From: Vibrio sp. Isolate34
GTDB taxonomy: Bacteria; Pseudomonadota; Gammaproteobacteria; Enterobacterales; Vibrionaceae
Assembly (NCBI RefSeq): GCF_022397915.1
Contig: NZ_JAKEUO010000006.1
Coordinates: 66,192 to 130,191, forward strand
DNA length: 64,000 nucleotides
Reading direction: 5' to 3'
A program made the position numbers and the translations under genes. The notes beneath the pieces were generated by a model. The model was not told the DNA's origin. It made no database searches and was given only the letters and a program-made list of their open reading frames with translations. Shown one piece after another: positions 54,351-62,357 of the stretch; the first letter of the stretch is position 1; each line of letters starts with the position of its first letter.

Positions 54351-55253
54351 TTAGTGCCATTCCATCTCACCACTTAACACTTTGGCACCCAGCTCTAGAT
54401 CGCCTTCCGTCGCCTTAAATTGTGGGTATGTTTTCTTCATGTAATCACTGATATCAACAGACGTTGGCTTACTTGTACCTACCAGCGCATCTTCGATGTC
54501 AGCAACGTAATCCAATGTAAATTGAACGCCATTTGTACCCGTTGGCATTTCACCTAAGTAGTGACCTGGAATCACCACCTCAGGCTTAAGTGCTTTCATG
54601 CGCTCTAGTGATTGTGACCACTGGCTACGAATCTCTTTCGATGCGGTATCTGCCATCCATACATGCACGCCACTATAAACCGACACACCACCAAACACGG
54701 TTTTCTCAGACGGCACCCATAAGTAAGCTTGGTGTGTGTTGATTTCTCTCACCTCGATAGTTTCACCTTCAATACTTAGCGTGGTGTCGTTAAGAACGGT
54801 TGGCACAATGACTTTAGACGGCGCGTTGTCTTCTAAAATTGGCCCCCAATATTCGAGCTTGGCATCTTTAGTGCGCTTGATATGTGCAACAACCGCTTCA
54901 CTAGCAACAATCTCGACGTTTGGAAATGCCGCCACAATCGGTTCTAAGCCAAAGTAGAAATCTGGGTCACCGCTGCTGATATAAATCATCGATAACTCTT
55001 TGCCAGTCGCTTTGATTTGCTCCACCAGCTTTTGCCCGTCTGCGACACTAAATTGTGCATCAAACAGAATCACTTCTTTCTCTCCCGAAACCAGCACAGA
55101 GGTTGCTGGGAATATCGCGTTTTCACCTGGATTGTAATGAGTGATGTTTAGCTCGGCAGCAGAGACAACACCCGATGTAGCTAGCACAGTTCCTAAACTC
55201 ATTGTTCCTAAAAGCGCGGTTCTTGATAAAAGGTTTTTAGATAACTTATTCAT
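54351..55253 (-). CDS. exported MBL-fold protein with a degenerate metal site (Vmh-like)
   Basis: A 300-residue periplasmic or secreted protein: the signal peptide ends around GVVSA-AELN (residue 32). The fold is metallo-beta-lactamase-like (SVLVSGEKEVILFDAQFS), but the zinc motif HxHxDH is replaced by SSGDPDFYFG (about residue 93), leaving only the Asp. The later NTHQAYLW and VIPGHYLGE keep single histidines. So it is either a non-enzymatic relative or uses another metal arrangement. The sequence pattern resembles the group named Vmh in vibrios. It is divergent from a LysR gene that may control it. Activity not predicted. Confidence 0.8.
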   Translation of the reverse strand: MNKLSKNLLSRTALLGTMSLGTVLATSGVVSAAELNITHYNPGENAIFPATSVLVSGEKEVILFDAQFSVADGQKLVEQIKATGKELSMIYISSGDPDFYFGLEPIVAAFPNVEIVASEAVVAHIKRTKDAKLEYWGPILEDNAPSKVIVPTVLNDTTLSIEGETIEVREINTHQAYLWVPSEKTVFGGVSVYSGVHVWMADTASKEIRSQWSQSLERMKALKPEVVIPGHYLGEMPTGTNGVQFTLDYVADIEDALVGTSKPTSVDISDYMKKTYPQFKATEGDLELGAKVLSGEMEWH

Positions 55254-55430
55254 AGTTTTATTCCATTATTCGGAGCTGAACGCCTGCCAACTCATTGAGT
55301 GTGCAAATATCTTATTTGATTGTAATTCGATGAAATAGACATCAAATTGACTTTCACTGTTGCGGTTTTCGGACATATACTCATTTTCTGGCAACGATTA
55401 GATTCAAAAAACATTTGGGTAATAAGAACA

Positions 55431-56324
55431 ATGGATAAACTTGAGGCAATGAATGTCTTTGTCACCATCGTTGAGCGTGGCAGTTTGAGTGCAGCAGCCG
55501 AGCACCTTGAGCTTTCTCGAACCAAAGTCACGCGCTATTTGGGTGAACTCGAAAACTGGATGGACACTCGCCTACTTCATAGAACCACTCGAAGCTTGAG
55601 CTTAACAAGCGCGGGGAAAGAGACGCTTGAAGTCGCGAGAGAATTGCTTGCTCTTGAAGCATCGTTAGCAGGTATCAGAAATCAAAGCCGCGAGCATTTA
55701 AAAGGACAACTGCGTATTACCGCGAGTTATTCCATTGTCGACAGTTTCTTAATGGACGTGATCAGCCGCTTCATCGACAAATGGCCCGAGGTTTCGATTG
55801 ATATCGTCTCTACCGATCAAACAGTCAACCTTGTTGAATCACGAATCGATTTGGCAATTCGTATCACTAACGAACTGACACCCAATATTGTCGCGAAGCA
55901 GCTTGGTGAATGTCGCTCAGTGATTTGCGCGTCGCCTCAATATCTCAAAGAGAAAGACACACCCAAAGAAGCGCAAGATTTAGCACACCACAACTGTTTG
56001 TCATTCAGTTACTTTGGTAAAACCGCATGGACGTTTAATGGCCCGAATGGATTGGAATCAGTGCCGATCAAAGGGAACATCAGTGCGAATACGTCTGAGG
56101 TTCTGCTTTCTGCCACACTCAAAGGCAACGGTATCTGCTTACTGCCGTTTCCTTCGGTGGAAGGCTTAATTGAAAACGGGCTATTGGTTCCTCTACTCTC
56201 TGAATGGAAACCGAAAACGCTGGGCGTGCACGCGGTTTATGGAACGCGTAAACAAGTCACACCGCTGTTAAGAGCCTTTATCGATCACCTATCTAACGAG
56301 ATGGAACAATCGACAAGTTGGTAG
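55431..56324 (+). CDS. LysR-family transcriptional regulator
   Basis: A 297-residue LysR regulator. Start taken at ATG 55431 (MDKLEAMNVFVTIVERGSLSAAAEHLELSRTKV, a normal family beginning); the frame runs on upstream by 28 codons without a family match. Winged helix-turn-helix at residues 10-65 and effector domain from about 88. It is divergent from the MBL-fold gene with a gap of about 180 bp. CrgA/PecT-like regulators of this type often respond to aromatic or quinone compounds. No operator proposed. Confidence 0.88.
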   Translation: MDKLEAMNVFVTIVERGSLSAAAEHLELSRTKVTRYLGELENWMDTRLLHRTTRSLSLTSAGKETLEVARELLALEASLAGIRNQSREHLKGQLRITASYSIVDSFLMDVISRFIDKWPEVSIDIVSTDQTVNLVESRIDLAIRITNELTPNIVAKQLGECRSVICASPQYLKEKDTPKEAQDLAHHNCLSFSYFGKTAWTFNGPNGLESVPIKGNISANTSEVLLSATLKGNGICLLPFPSVEGLIENGLLVPLLSEWKPKTLGVHAVYGTRKQVTPLLRAFIDHLSNEMEQSTSW

Positions 56325-56456
56325 GTAAACCTTGTCATTAACAAAGCTGATGTGGGATAAGGATTATTCATTTTACTTATCTTTCACTCGACTCTATCGT
56401 GGTTAGATTATCCAATCCGCATCAACGAGTGCGTTAATACTATTAGGGAAATATTT

Positions 56457-56858
56457 ATGGCTGCCATTACCGATTTAGATGTTCTTCTCAAATCGATGTC
56501 ACCAGAGCTCATCGAAGGTAATTATGTTTTCTGTACTGTCGACGGAGCGTTGGCAGACTATATTCAACTCGACCCAATCGCGACCTTTCGTGAAAAAGAA
56601 GGCTTAACCTTGGTGCTCGCAGAGGATGCCGCACGCCAAGCTCAACTCGATTTCGATGGTGTGTTTAGCTTGATTACTTTATCGGTACATTCAAGCCTTG
56701 AAGCGGTCGGGTTAACAGCCGCTTTTGCTACCAAGCTAGGTTCATACGGCATTAGCGCCAACGTAATTGCTGGCTATTACCATGACCACATATTCGTTCA
56801 GAAAGACAAAGCAGACGAAGCAATGAGCGCGCTTAGAGAGTTTTCAGAAGCGAGCTAA
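56457..56858 (+). CDS. ACT-domain protein (COG3602-type)
   Basis: A 133-residue cytoplasmic protein with tandem ACT-like folds: FREKEGLTLVLAEDAARQA and VFSLITLSVHSSLEAVGLTAAFATKLGSYGISANVIAGYYHDHIF, which is characteristic of the ACT_7/DUF2241 family. ACT domains sense amino acids; no fused enzyme is present, so it may regulate a partner. The HDH motif near residue 108 is conserved in the family. Single gene, with a terminator after it. Confidence 0.85.
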   Translation: MAAITDLDVLLKSMSPELIEGNYVFCTVDGALADYIQLDPIATFREKEGLTLVLAEDAARQAQLDFDGVFSLITLSVHSSLEAVGLTAAFATKLGSYGISANVIAGYYHDHIFVQKDKADEAMSALREFSEAS

Positions 56859-56881
56859 CAAAAGTGCGTTCTTTGGACACA

Positions 56882-56910
56882 AAAAAAGCGACGTAATCTA
56901 CGTCGCTTTG
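56882..56910. terminator. bidirectional terminator
   Basis: Stem AAAGCGACGTA/TACGTCGCTTT with a 3-base loop, between convergent genes. Confidence 0.75.
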
Positions 56911-56960
56911 GCTTATTACTTAATGTTCATTCACCGATCAGGCATCAGAGAACAAGACCG

Positions 56961-58847
56961 TTAAGCAAGCTTAAAAGTCGCCACTTTGTCACTTAAACCA
57001 GCGGCTTGGCTCTTAAGTTCGTTCGACTCAGTTAAGCTGTCCTGTGCGCCCACAACTAGGTGGTCGGTAACATCTTTAATGGTCGTTACGTTCTGGGTAA
57101 TTTCACCCGTCACATGTGTTTGCTCTTCAGCAGCCGTCGCGATTTGAGTCGCCATATCGCTAATCAAAGCAACTGCCGTATTGATCTCTTCAAGCGCATG
57201 CGAAGCTCTGTCGGCATCTTCTACTGAATGTATTGCCAGTTTAGAGCTGCTCTCCATAAGCTCAACGGCTTGGGTCGTTGTGCGCTGCAGGATATCGATC
57301 GTTGATTTGATCTCTTCCGTTGAAGAGTGAGTACGCTGTGAAAGCACACGCACTTCGTCAGCTACCACCGCAAAACCGCGACCTTGTTCACCCGCACGAG
57401 CTGCTTCAATCGCCGCATTTAACGCAAGTAAGTTAGTTTGCTCTGCAATGCCTTGGATTGTCGCTAATACCGTTGAGATCTCTTGAGCGTGCTTGTTAAG
57501 TTCGCTAATCACATTGCCCGCTTCGTTCACTTCATTGGCCAAGTTATTAATTGAGCCTTTAGTGTCGACAACCAGAGCGTGGCCACTATTGGTACTTGCC
57601 GCTGAGTCTTGTGCAGCTTTCGCGGTTTGCTCGGCATGTGATGCAATCTCTTGAGTTGCACAAGCCATCTCCGTTACCGCTGTCGCCACCATAGTGATTT
57701 CTTGTTGTTGATGATTAAGCTCATCCACAGAACGATTTGCACGCTGCGCACTTTGCTCCGACTGACTGTTTAGCTGCTCCGATTGTCCACGGATATGACC
57801 AATCAACTGCTGCAAACTGCCAACAAACGTATTGAAGTTCTGAGCAAGCTCCCCCACTTCATCTTGGTTATCAACATGAATACGTTGAGTTAAATCACCA
57901 CTACCATTCGCGATTTGAGCCAATGCTTGAGATACATGATTAAGCGGACGGAATAGAATCGTACACAGTAGGTTGAACAAAACAGTACATACGATGACAA
58001 CCAGTAATGTCACCAACACTTGGCCAATCACAGCATCAAATAGCGGTGCGACCAAAGAGTCATGGTTAACCACACTGATGGTAATCAGGTTTGTTCCATC
58101 AATCGCACGCGCATACAGAACATAGTCGCTGCCGTTTAAGTCGATAGAGGTATCTTTACCGCTCACCAACGCCTTTTGTACATCTGCAAAATCAAGCCCA
58201 AGTGAGCTGATATTCTTGTTCAACAGTTTGGTGTCAGCGTGCGTGTAAACCGTGCCCTTATTGGTCGCGATGAACATGTAACCTTCACCTGGAAGAATCA
58301 CTTGCTCAAGGCTGTTAAGGATGTCGGTGATTTCTACATCCGCACCTAATACAACCTGCTGACCATGCAATTGCATGGCAGTACCCAGCGACACAACGTT
58401 AGCGCCCGTTGCCGCAGCCACCGTTGGGTTGTCCATGAATACTTTGCTTGGGTTTGCTACCGCATTGGTGTACCAACCCCATAGACGTGGATCATCATTG
58501 CCCGGCGGAAGTACTACTCCGTTCGCGTTCTTTTGTGAACCGTCAGGGAATGCTAAGAAGACATTATCAAAAGAGGCAGAATCACGAACCTGTTTTAAGT
58601 GAGTCACTAAGCTTTCTTGTTTGGATTCTTTCGAAAGAGAAGTAAGCGCACGCTCTTTGGATAAGATCCAATCCGATACATATTGGTTGTACGAAGCCGA
58701 TGCGCCTTCTAAACGCTGTTCAACTTCAGTATCCAATCGTTGCAGTGAAGCACGAAAAGACAATGCCTCGACCAAAATTCCCCCCAGGATAATGGCCATA
58801 CTGGCTGAAATCGCCAGTTTATTTTTAAGCGAGAGTTTCTTGAACAT
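56961..58847 (-). CDS. methyl-accepting chemotaxis protein with Cache sensor domain
   Basis: A 628-residue membrane chemoreceptor. N-terminal transmembrane helix (about 11-32), periplasmic double Cache domain (about 35-280; [29 protein letters not shown]), a second helix (about 278-300), HAMP domain (about 300-355; [17 protein letters not shown]) and the cytoplasmic signalling domain with the hairpin tip [32 protein letters not shown] (about 470-500). It senses a small ligand, possibly an amino acid by domain type, and signals to CheA/CheW. Ligand not identifiable. Single gene on the minus strand. Confidence 0.95.
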   Translation of the reverse strand: MFKKLSLKNKLAISASMAIILGGILVEALSFRASLQRLDTEVEQRLEGASASYNQYVSDWILSKERALTSLSKESKQESLVTHLKQVRDSASFDNVFLAFPDGSQKNANGVVLPPGNDDPRLWGWYTNAVANPSKVFMDNPTVAAATGANVVSLGTAMQLHGQQVVLGADVEITDILNSLEQVILPGEGYMFIATNKGTVYTHADTKLLNKNISSLGLDFADVQKALVSGKDTSIDLNGSDYVLYARAIDGTNLITISVVNHDSLVAPLFDAVIGQVLVTLLVVIVCTVLFNLLCTILFRPLNHVSQALAQIANGSGDLTQRIHVDNQDEVGELAQNFNTFVGSLQQLIGHIRGQSEQLNSQSEQSAQRANRSVDELNHQQQEITMVATAVTEMACATQEIASHAEQTAKAAQDSAASTNSGHALVVDTKGSINNLANEVNEAGNVISELNKHAQEISTVLATIQGIAEQTNLLALNAAIEAARAGEQGRGFAVVADEVRVLSQRTHSSTEEIKSTIDILQRTTTQAVELMESSSKLAIHSVEDADRASHALEEINTAVALISDMATQIATAAEEQTHVTGEITQNVTTIKDVTDHLVVGAQDSLTESNELKSQAAGLSDKVATFKLA

Positions 58848-59289
58848 AGGAAACCTATAATTTGGAAGTAAAGAACCGTGGCGAACAAATTGGTTGCCAA
58901 AGCGGTTTGCAAGCGGAATATATTTTACGCTTTAAAATAAATTAAGAAACCGATGAGGAACTGAATTATTGATATATGTGAGTAAGTGCACGCATCGCCA
59001 CCCATTAATTTAGGGACTGGTAAACTCTAAATTTTGAATGAATGTATTAAACAGAGTCAGTTGGTGGTGCCTTTTTTTGGGAAGAATAACGGCACAGGTT
59101 GATCAACCAAAGTCCAACGTTAACAGCAAACTCAGGATCACAAAGCCATAAATCAAATATCAAATAAGTTCAGAGGTGTCGTTGATGTCACATGTCGTTA
59201 CACAGCATGAAGCCTTAAAGCTTTACATCTTGGGCGAGGTAAACAACAATCCCTGAGAATAAATCCATAACATAATGTATTTAGAAATT
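58848..59289. other. intergenic region between the chemoreceptor and the VC0807-like gene
   Basis: About 440 bp with no convincing gene. Contains divergent promoters by necessity; no specific site recognised. Confidence 0.35.
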
Positions 59290-59985
59290 ATGAGTAATAC
59301 AGAAAACAAAAAATCGAGCCCTCTTTTCGAAGTCGTTTTTAACGTCTTTCTTCCTTCATTCATCCTAATGAAGTTCAGTGGAGAAGAGCATCTCGGAACT
59401 GGCTTAGCTCTGCTTGTCGCATTGGCCTTCCCTATCGCCTACGGTGGTATGGAGCTTATTCGCAACAAGAAATTTAACTTCATCGCCGCGCTTGGCTTTG
59501 TCAGCGTACTTTTAACGGGCGGCATTGGTTTCTTCGAATTGGACACACGTTGGTTAGCACTAAAAGAAGCACTAATCCCTGGCTTGATTGGCTTGGCGGT
59601 ACTTGGCTCTACTTTTACTCGCTACCCGTTTATCCAAAAAGTGATCTTCACGCCTGCACTATTGAACATATCTTTGATTGAGGAGCGCCTAAGACAGTCT
59701 GGCAATCAAGCTAAGTTTGACCGTTGCCTAATGACATCAAACTACATGTTCGCTAGCACATTCGCTTTTTCATCAGCGATGAACTACTTCCTTGCAACTT
59801 GGATTGTAACCAGCCCCGCAGGCACAGCAGCTTTCAATGAAGAGCTTGGTAAACTGACGCTTTACAGCTACCCAGCGATCGCTATCCCAAGCCTGCTTAT
59901 GATGCTCGGTATTTTCTACTACATCTGGCGTCAGGTTCGTGACATGACATCGCTAGAAACAGAGCAGATATTTATCACTAAGTAA
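59290..59985 (+). CDS. VC0807-family membrane protein
   Basis: A 231-residue inner-membrane protein with six or seven hydrophobic segments, of a family I know only as VC0807 from vibrios. The segments include SGEEHLGTGLALLVALAFPIAYG, FVSVLLTGGIGFFELD and IAIPSLLMMLGIFYYIWRQV. A charged stretch SLIEERLRQSGNQAKFDR divides the halves. The start is uncertain between ATG 59290 and an ATG 15 bp earlier, as neither has a strong ribosome site. No function assigned; it may be a transporter-like or lipid-related protein. Terminated by a perfect hairpin. Confidence 0.72.
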   Translation: MSNTENKKSSPLFEVVFNVFLPSFILMKFSGEEHLGTGLALLVALAFPIAYGGMELIRNKKFNFIAALGFVSVLLTGGIGFFELDTRWLALKEALIPGLIGLAVLGSTFTRYPFIQKVIFTPALLNISLIEERLRQSGNQAKFDRCLMTSNYMFASTFAFSSAMNYFLATWIVTSPAGTAAFNEELGKLTLYSYPAIAIPSLLMMLGIFYYIWRQVRDMTSLETEQIFITK

Positions 59986-60015
59986 CTGTTACTGATTTCG
60001 TACAAAAACGCATAC

Positions 60016-60049
60016 CAAAAGCCCAGCACATACGCTGGGCTTTTTTGTT
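60016..60049 (+). terminator. terminator
   Basis: Stem AAAAGCCCAGC/GCTGGGCTTTT with a short loop and T tract. Confidence 0.85.
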
Positions 60050-60338
60050 TTTGCACTCTCACCAAGGCGCCTATTAGGCATTACCTTTGATTGATCAAAT
60101 GAATCACATCTAAAATTCGAGCTCACTTTTCTCAAGTTTACGTGAGTAACTGACTTTAAATCCATAATAATCAATGAATTCCATTGATTGAACCGACAGA
60201 TGCTTTTATAGTCGATTTTGTTGGTTACTTTACAAAGCCCTACCCAATCACTGACATTATTTCATTTGCGATTGATAAGATCACATCAGCTAGGTGCTAA
60301 AGGTAGACGCCAGCCGTACTCAATAAAGAATATAGATT
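60050..60338. other. intergenic region upstream of the HU-like gene
   Basis: No gene seen between the terminator and the HU-like gene; AT-rich, presumably its promoter. No named site recognised. Confidence 0.35.
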
Positions 60339-60614
60339 ATGAACAAGTCTCAATTAGTTGAACACATCGCGACTTCTGCAGACATCTCAAAAGACCAAGC
60401 AGGCTCAGCGCTAAATGCTCTCGTTGAAGGTATTTCTACAACGCTTGCGAACGGTGATGATGTGTCCATCCTTGGATTTGGCAGTTTCAAAGTGAACACT
60501 CGTGCTGCACGCACAGGTCGTAACCCAAGAACTGGAGAAGAGATTCAAATTTCTGCATCAAAGACGCCAGCATTTAAAGCAGGTAAAGCTTTAAAAGAGG
60601 CATGCAACCTTTAA
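60339..60614 (+). CDS. HU-family DNA-binding protein
   Basis: A 91-residue histone-like protein with the HU/IHF fold: [58 protein letters not shown] (beta-arm with the RNPRTG intercalation motif). It is clearly an HU of the beta-like type and not IHF. Vibrios encode their main HupA and HupB elsewhere, so this is probably a paralog that binds DNA with low sequence preference. It is followed after 27 bp by a tiny basic protein gene in the same orientation. Confidence 0.92.
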   Translation: MNKSQLVEHIATSADISKDQAGSALNALVEGISTTLANGDDVSILGFGSFKVNTRAARTGRNPRTGEEIQISASKTPAFKAGKALKEACNL

Positions 60615-60641
60615 CACAGCAAAACAACAAGGAAAGTTACG

Positions 60642-60788
60642 ATGACTACGCCAAAGGAAAAAGCGAAAACCAGTCGCAGTAAGAAAGCAGGCAAGTCAAC
60701 GAAAGCACAAGCCGAAGGGCCGAAGGCTCGTCAACGCATTGAAGAGCTTCTCGAAGAACGCGAATTGGCGAAACTGTTAGAACTATAG
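60642..60788 (+). CDS. small basic/acidic protein, PA3496-like
   Basis: A 48-residue protein with a good start: AAGGAAAG before the ATG. The N-terminal half is Lys/Arg/Ser/Thr-rich (KEKAKTSRSKKAGKSTKAQ) and the C-terminal half is a charged helix (QRIEELLEERELAKLLEL). The ending resembles that of the PA3496 family, small proteins of uncertain role in envelope integrity, but the match is from memory. It lies 27 bp after the HU-like gene, probably cotranscribed; a hairpin with arms AATGCCAC/GTGGCATT follows at 60844-60871. Confidence 0.65.
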   Translation: MTTPKEKAKTSRSKKAGKSTKAQAEGPKARQRIEELLEERELAKLLEL

Positions 60789-60842
60789 TTTATATAAGAA
60801 CTAAAGTTTAGGCTTGGGCAAAGTAATAGATTGTTAGCGTTC

Positions 60843-60881
60843 AAATGCCACTGCAACCCTGCGGTGGCATTGTTTATTTAG
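60843..60881 (+). terminator. terminator after the HU operon
   Basis: AATGCCAC and GTGGCATT arms around a 12-base loop, followed by a T-rich tail. Confidence 0.6.
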
Positions 60882-60986
60882 AATTAACCTACTCCTCCCC
60901 CCCATTATTCCTATCAATCCGATGTGATTATTAATAGAAGATTGAATAAGTTCTTAGCACTAAGTAACTGACTCAATTACATTGCT

Positions 60987-61016
60987 ATACATACCCATAC
61001 ATACCCATACATACCC
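60987..61016 (+). repeat. three tandem copies of a 10-bp unit
   Basis: ATACATACCC repeated exactly three times, followed by a purine run. It lies in the spacer before the VirK/YbjX gene; it could be a phase-variable or spacing element, or simple slippage. The rest of the 330-bp spacer holds no gene. Confidence 0.9.
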
Positions 61017-61121
61017 AAAAGACACTTTTCATTATCATCATCCCCCTTGTTATTTGTGAGAAGAAAGGAAGCGGTTCGCGGCACTGATGTGTTTGTGTTG
61101 TGCTTCTTTGTTGAGGTGATT

Positions 61122-62024
61122 ATGAATGTAGTTCGCATGGGAATTGACGCTAATGTCCATAAGAATAAGGGAAAGTACAAAGCGATAATTAAGTTCGCTG
61201 CTCGTGCTCTGCTTTATTATTCAGATACTAAAAAAATGAATGAGAACTTCAGCTCAGCAGAGAGAAAGCTCTTATTCAAAAAGCAGCCAAATTTCCTATC
61301 TAAGTTTGTCACCCCTTACTTGTGTACTGACTTCAGTAAAAAAGAAAAAATCGACATACTATCAATGCACTATGATTGGTTCGAAGACAAGTTCACAACA
61401 GAAGCTCGCCATAAAATATATAACGAGAGGCTTAATCTTCTAGAGCTAGAAATCGGCGAGCAAACCTACTTGCTAAACCTGAGCTTTGAAAGAAATTCGA
61501 GAAAAGAAGGTGAGCTCACTCTCTCCCTTACTGATTCCATGTTGAACAAAATGTACACTATATCATTCTCTGTTTTTAACAATGATATCTACATAGGTGG
61601 CGTTCAAGGCGGAGCAAATGACAATGGGTTTAGCCGTTCATTCACAAAAGCATTTTATGGTTTAAGACCTAAGTCCTTCATGGTCGAAACCCTTCGATTA
61701 ATGGCGACCAGTTTTGGCGTTAATCACATCTATGCAGTCAACGAAACGGGACATGTATACAACGCTTCGCGCTACGGGAAAAAAGGCAAAGAGATAAGTC
61801 TGAAATACAATAGCTTATGGGAAGAACACGAAGGTCAGCAACATAACAAATGTTTTTATGCTCTGCCTATCCAGTCAACAAGGAAAGATCTTGAAGCACT
61901 TAAGCGTCAGAAACGAAAGCTATATCGTGAGCGCTACGCTTGGTTAGATCTATATGAACAAGATCTTCATAACACAATTAGTCAGCACACCTCAGGTTCT
62001 GTTGAGCTAGCCAACGCAAGCTGA
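61122..62024 (+). CDS. VirK/YbjX family protein (DUF535)
   Basis: A 300-residue protein of the VirK/YbjX family, homologues of which are linked with resistance to antimicrobial peptides or surface expression of virulence factors in enterics; biochemical function unknown. The start is ATG 61122 with GAGG six bases upstream; the frame is open further upstream but without that site. Family blocks are LSMHYDWFEDKF, LNLSFERNSRKEGELTLSLTD, IYIGGVQGG, GLRPKSFMVETLR and the C-terminal ERYAWLDLYEQDLH. No signal peptide. The upstream spacer carries a 10-bp tandem repeat. Confidence 0.87.
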   Translation: MNVVRMGIDANVHKNKGKYKAIIKFAARALLYYSDTKKMNENFSSAERKLLFKKQPNFLSKFVTPYLCTDFSKKEKIDILSMHYDWFEDKFTTEARHKIYNERLNLLELEIGEQTYLLNLSFERNSRKEGELTLSLTDSMLNKMYTISFSVFNNDIYIGGVQGGANDNGFSRSFTKAFYGLRPKSFMVETLRLMATSFGVNHIYAVNETGHVYNASRYGKKGKEISLKYNSLWEEHEGQQHNKCFYALPIQSTRKDLEALKRQKRKLYRERYAWLDLYEQDLHNTISQHTSGSVELANAS

Positions 62025-62357
62025 GCATATGCAACAAGGCTAACCAACGACTTCACTTTAAGCATACTCTCTCATGTACCTGTGCCTCTTAACTTGAGGC
62101 ACTTTTAACATCGGTGGCCACTCTTTCAAAAATCATCATTCTAAATTTCCCTTCCCCTTAAAATGCAGCTCTCAACATTAAATTAGCAAACCCTAATAAA
62201 TTAACATTAGACAATGCTAATGCTGGCTATTATAGTATCTAGGAATTTCGAAAACACTTAACCGTCGACGATTGGCAGTACTTGAACTGAATGAAGATAT
62301 AGGCTCTATGCTCGGCGATTGGTAAAGTTAAACTTAGAGACAAGAATAGGTATACGA
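62025..62357. other. intergenic region upstream of the CoA-disulfide reductase gene
   Basis: No gene seen. A perfect inverted repeat CATTAG-N6-CTAATG lies at 62205-62222, about 15 bp before a TATAGT-like -10 element (62233-62238), and may be an operator. Confidence 0.4.
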
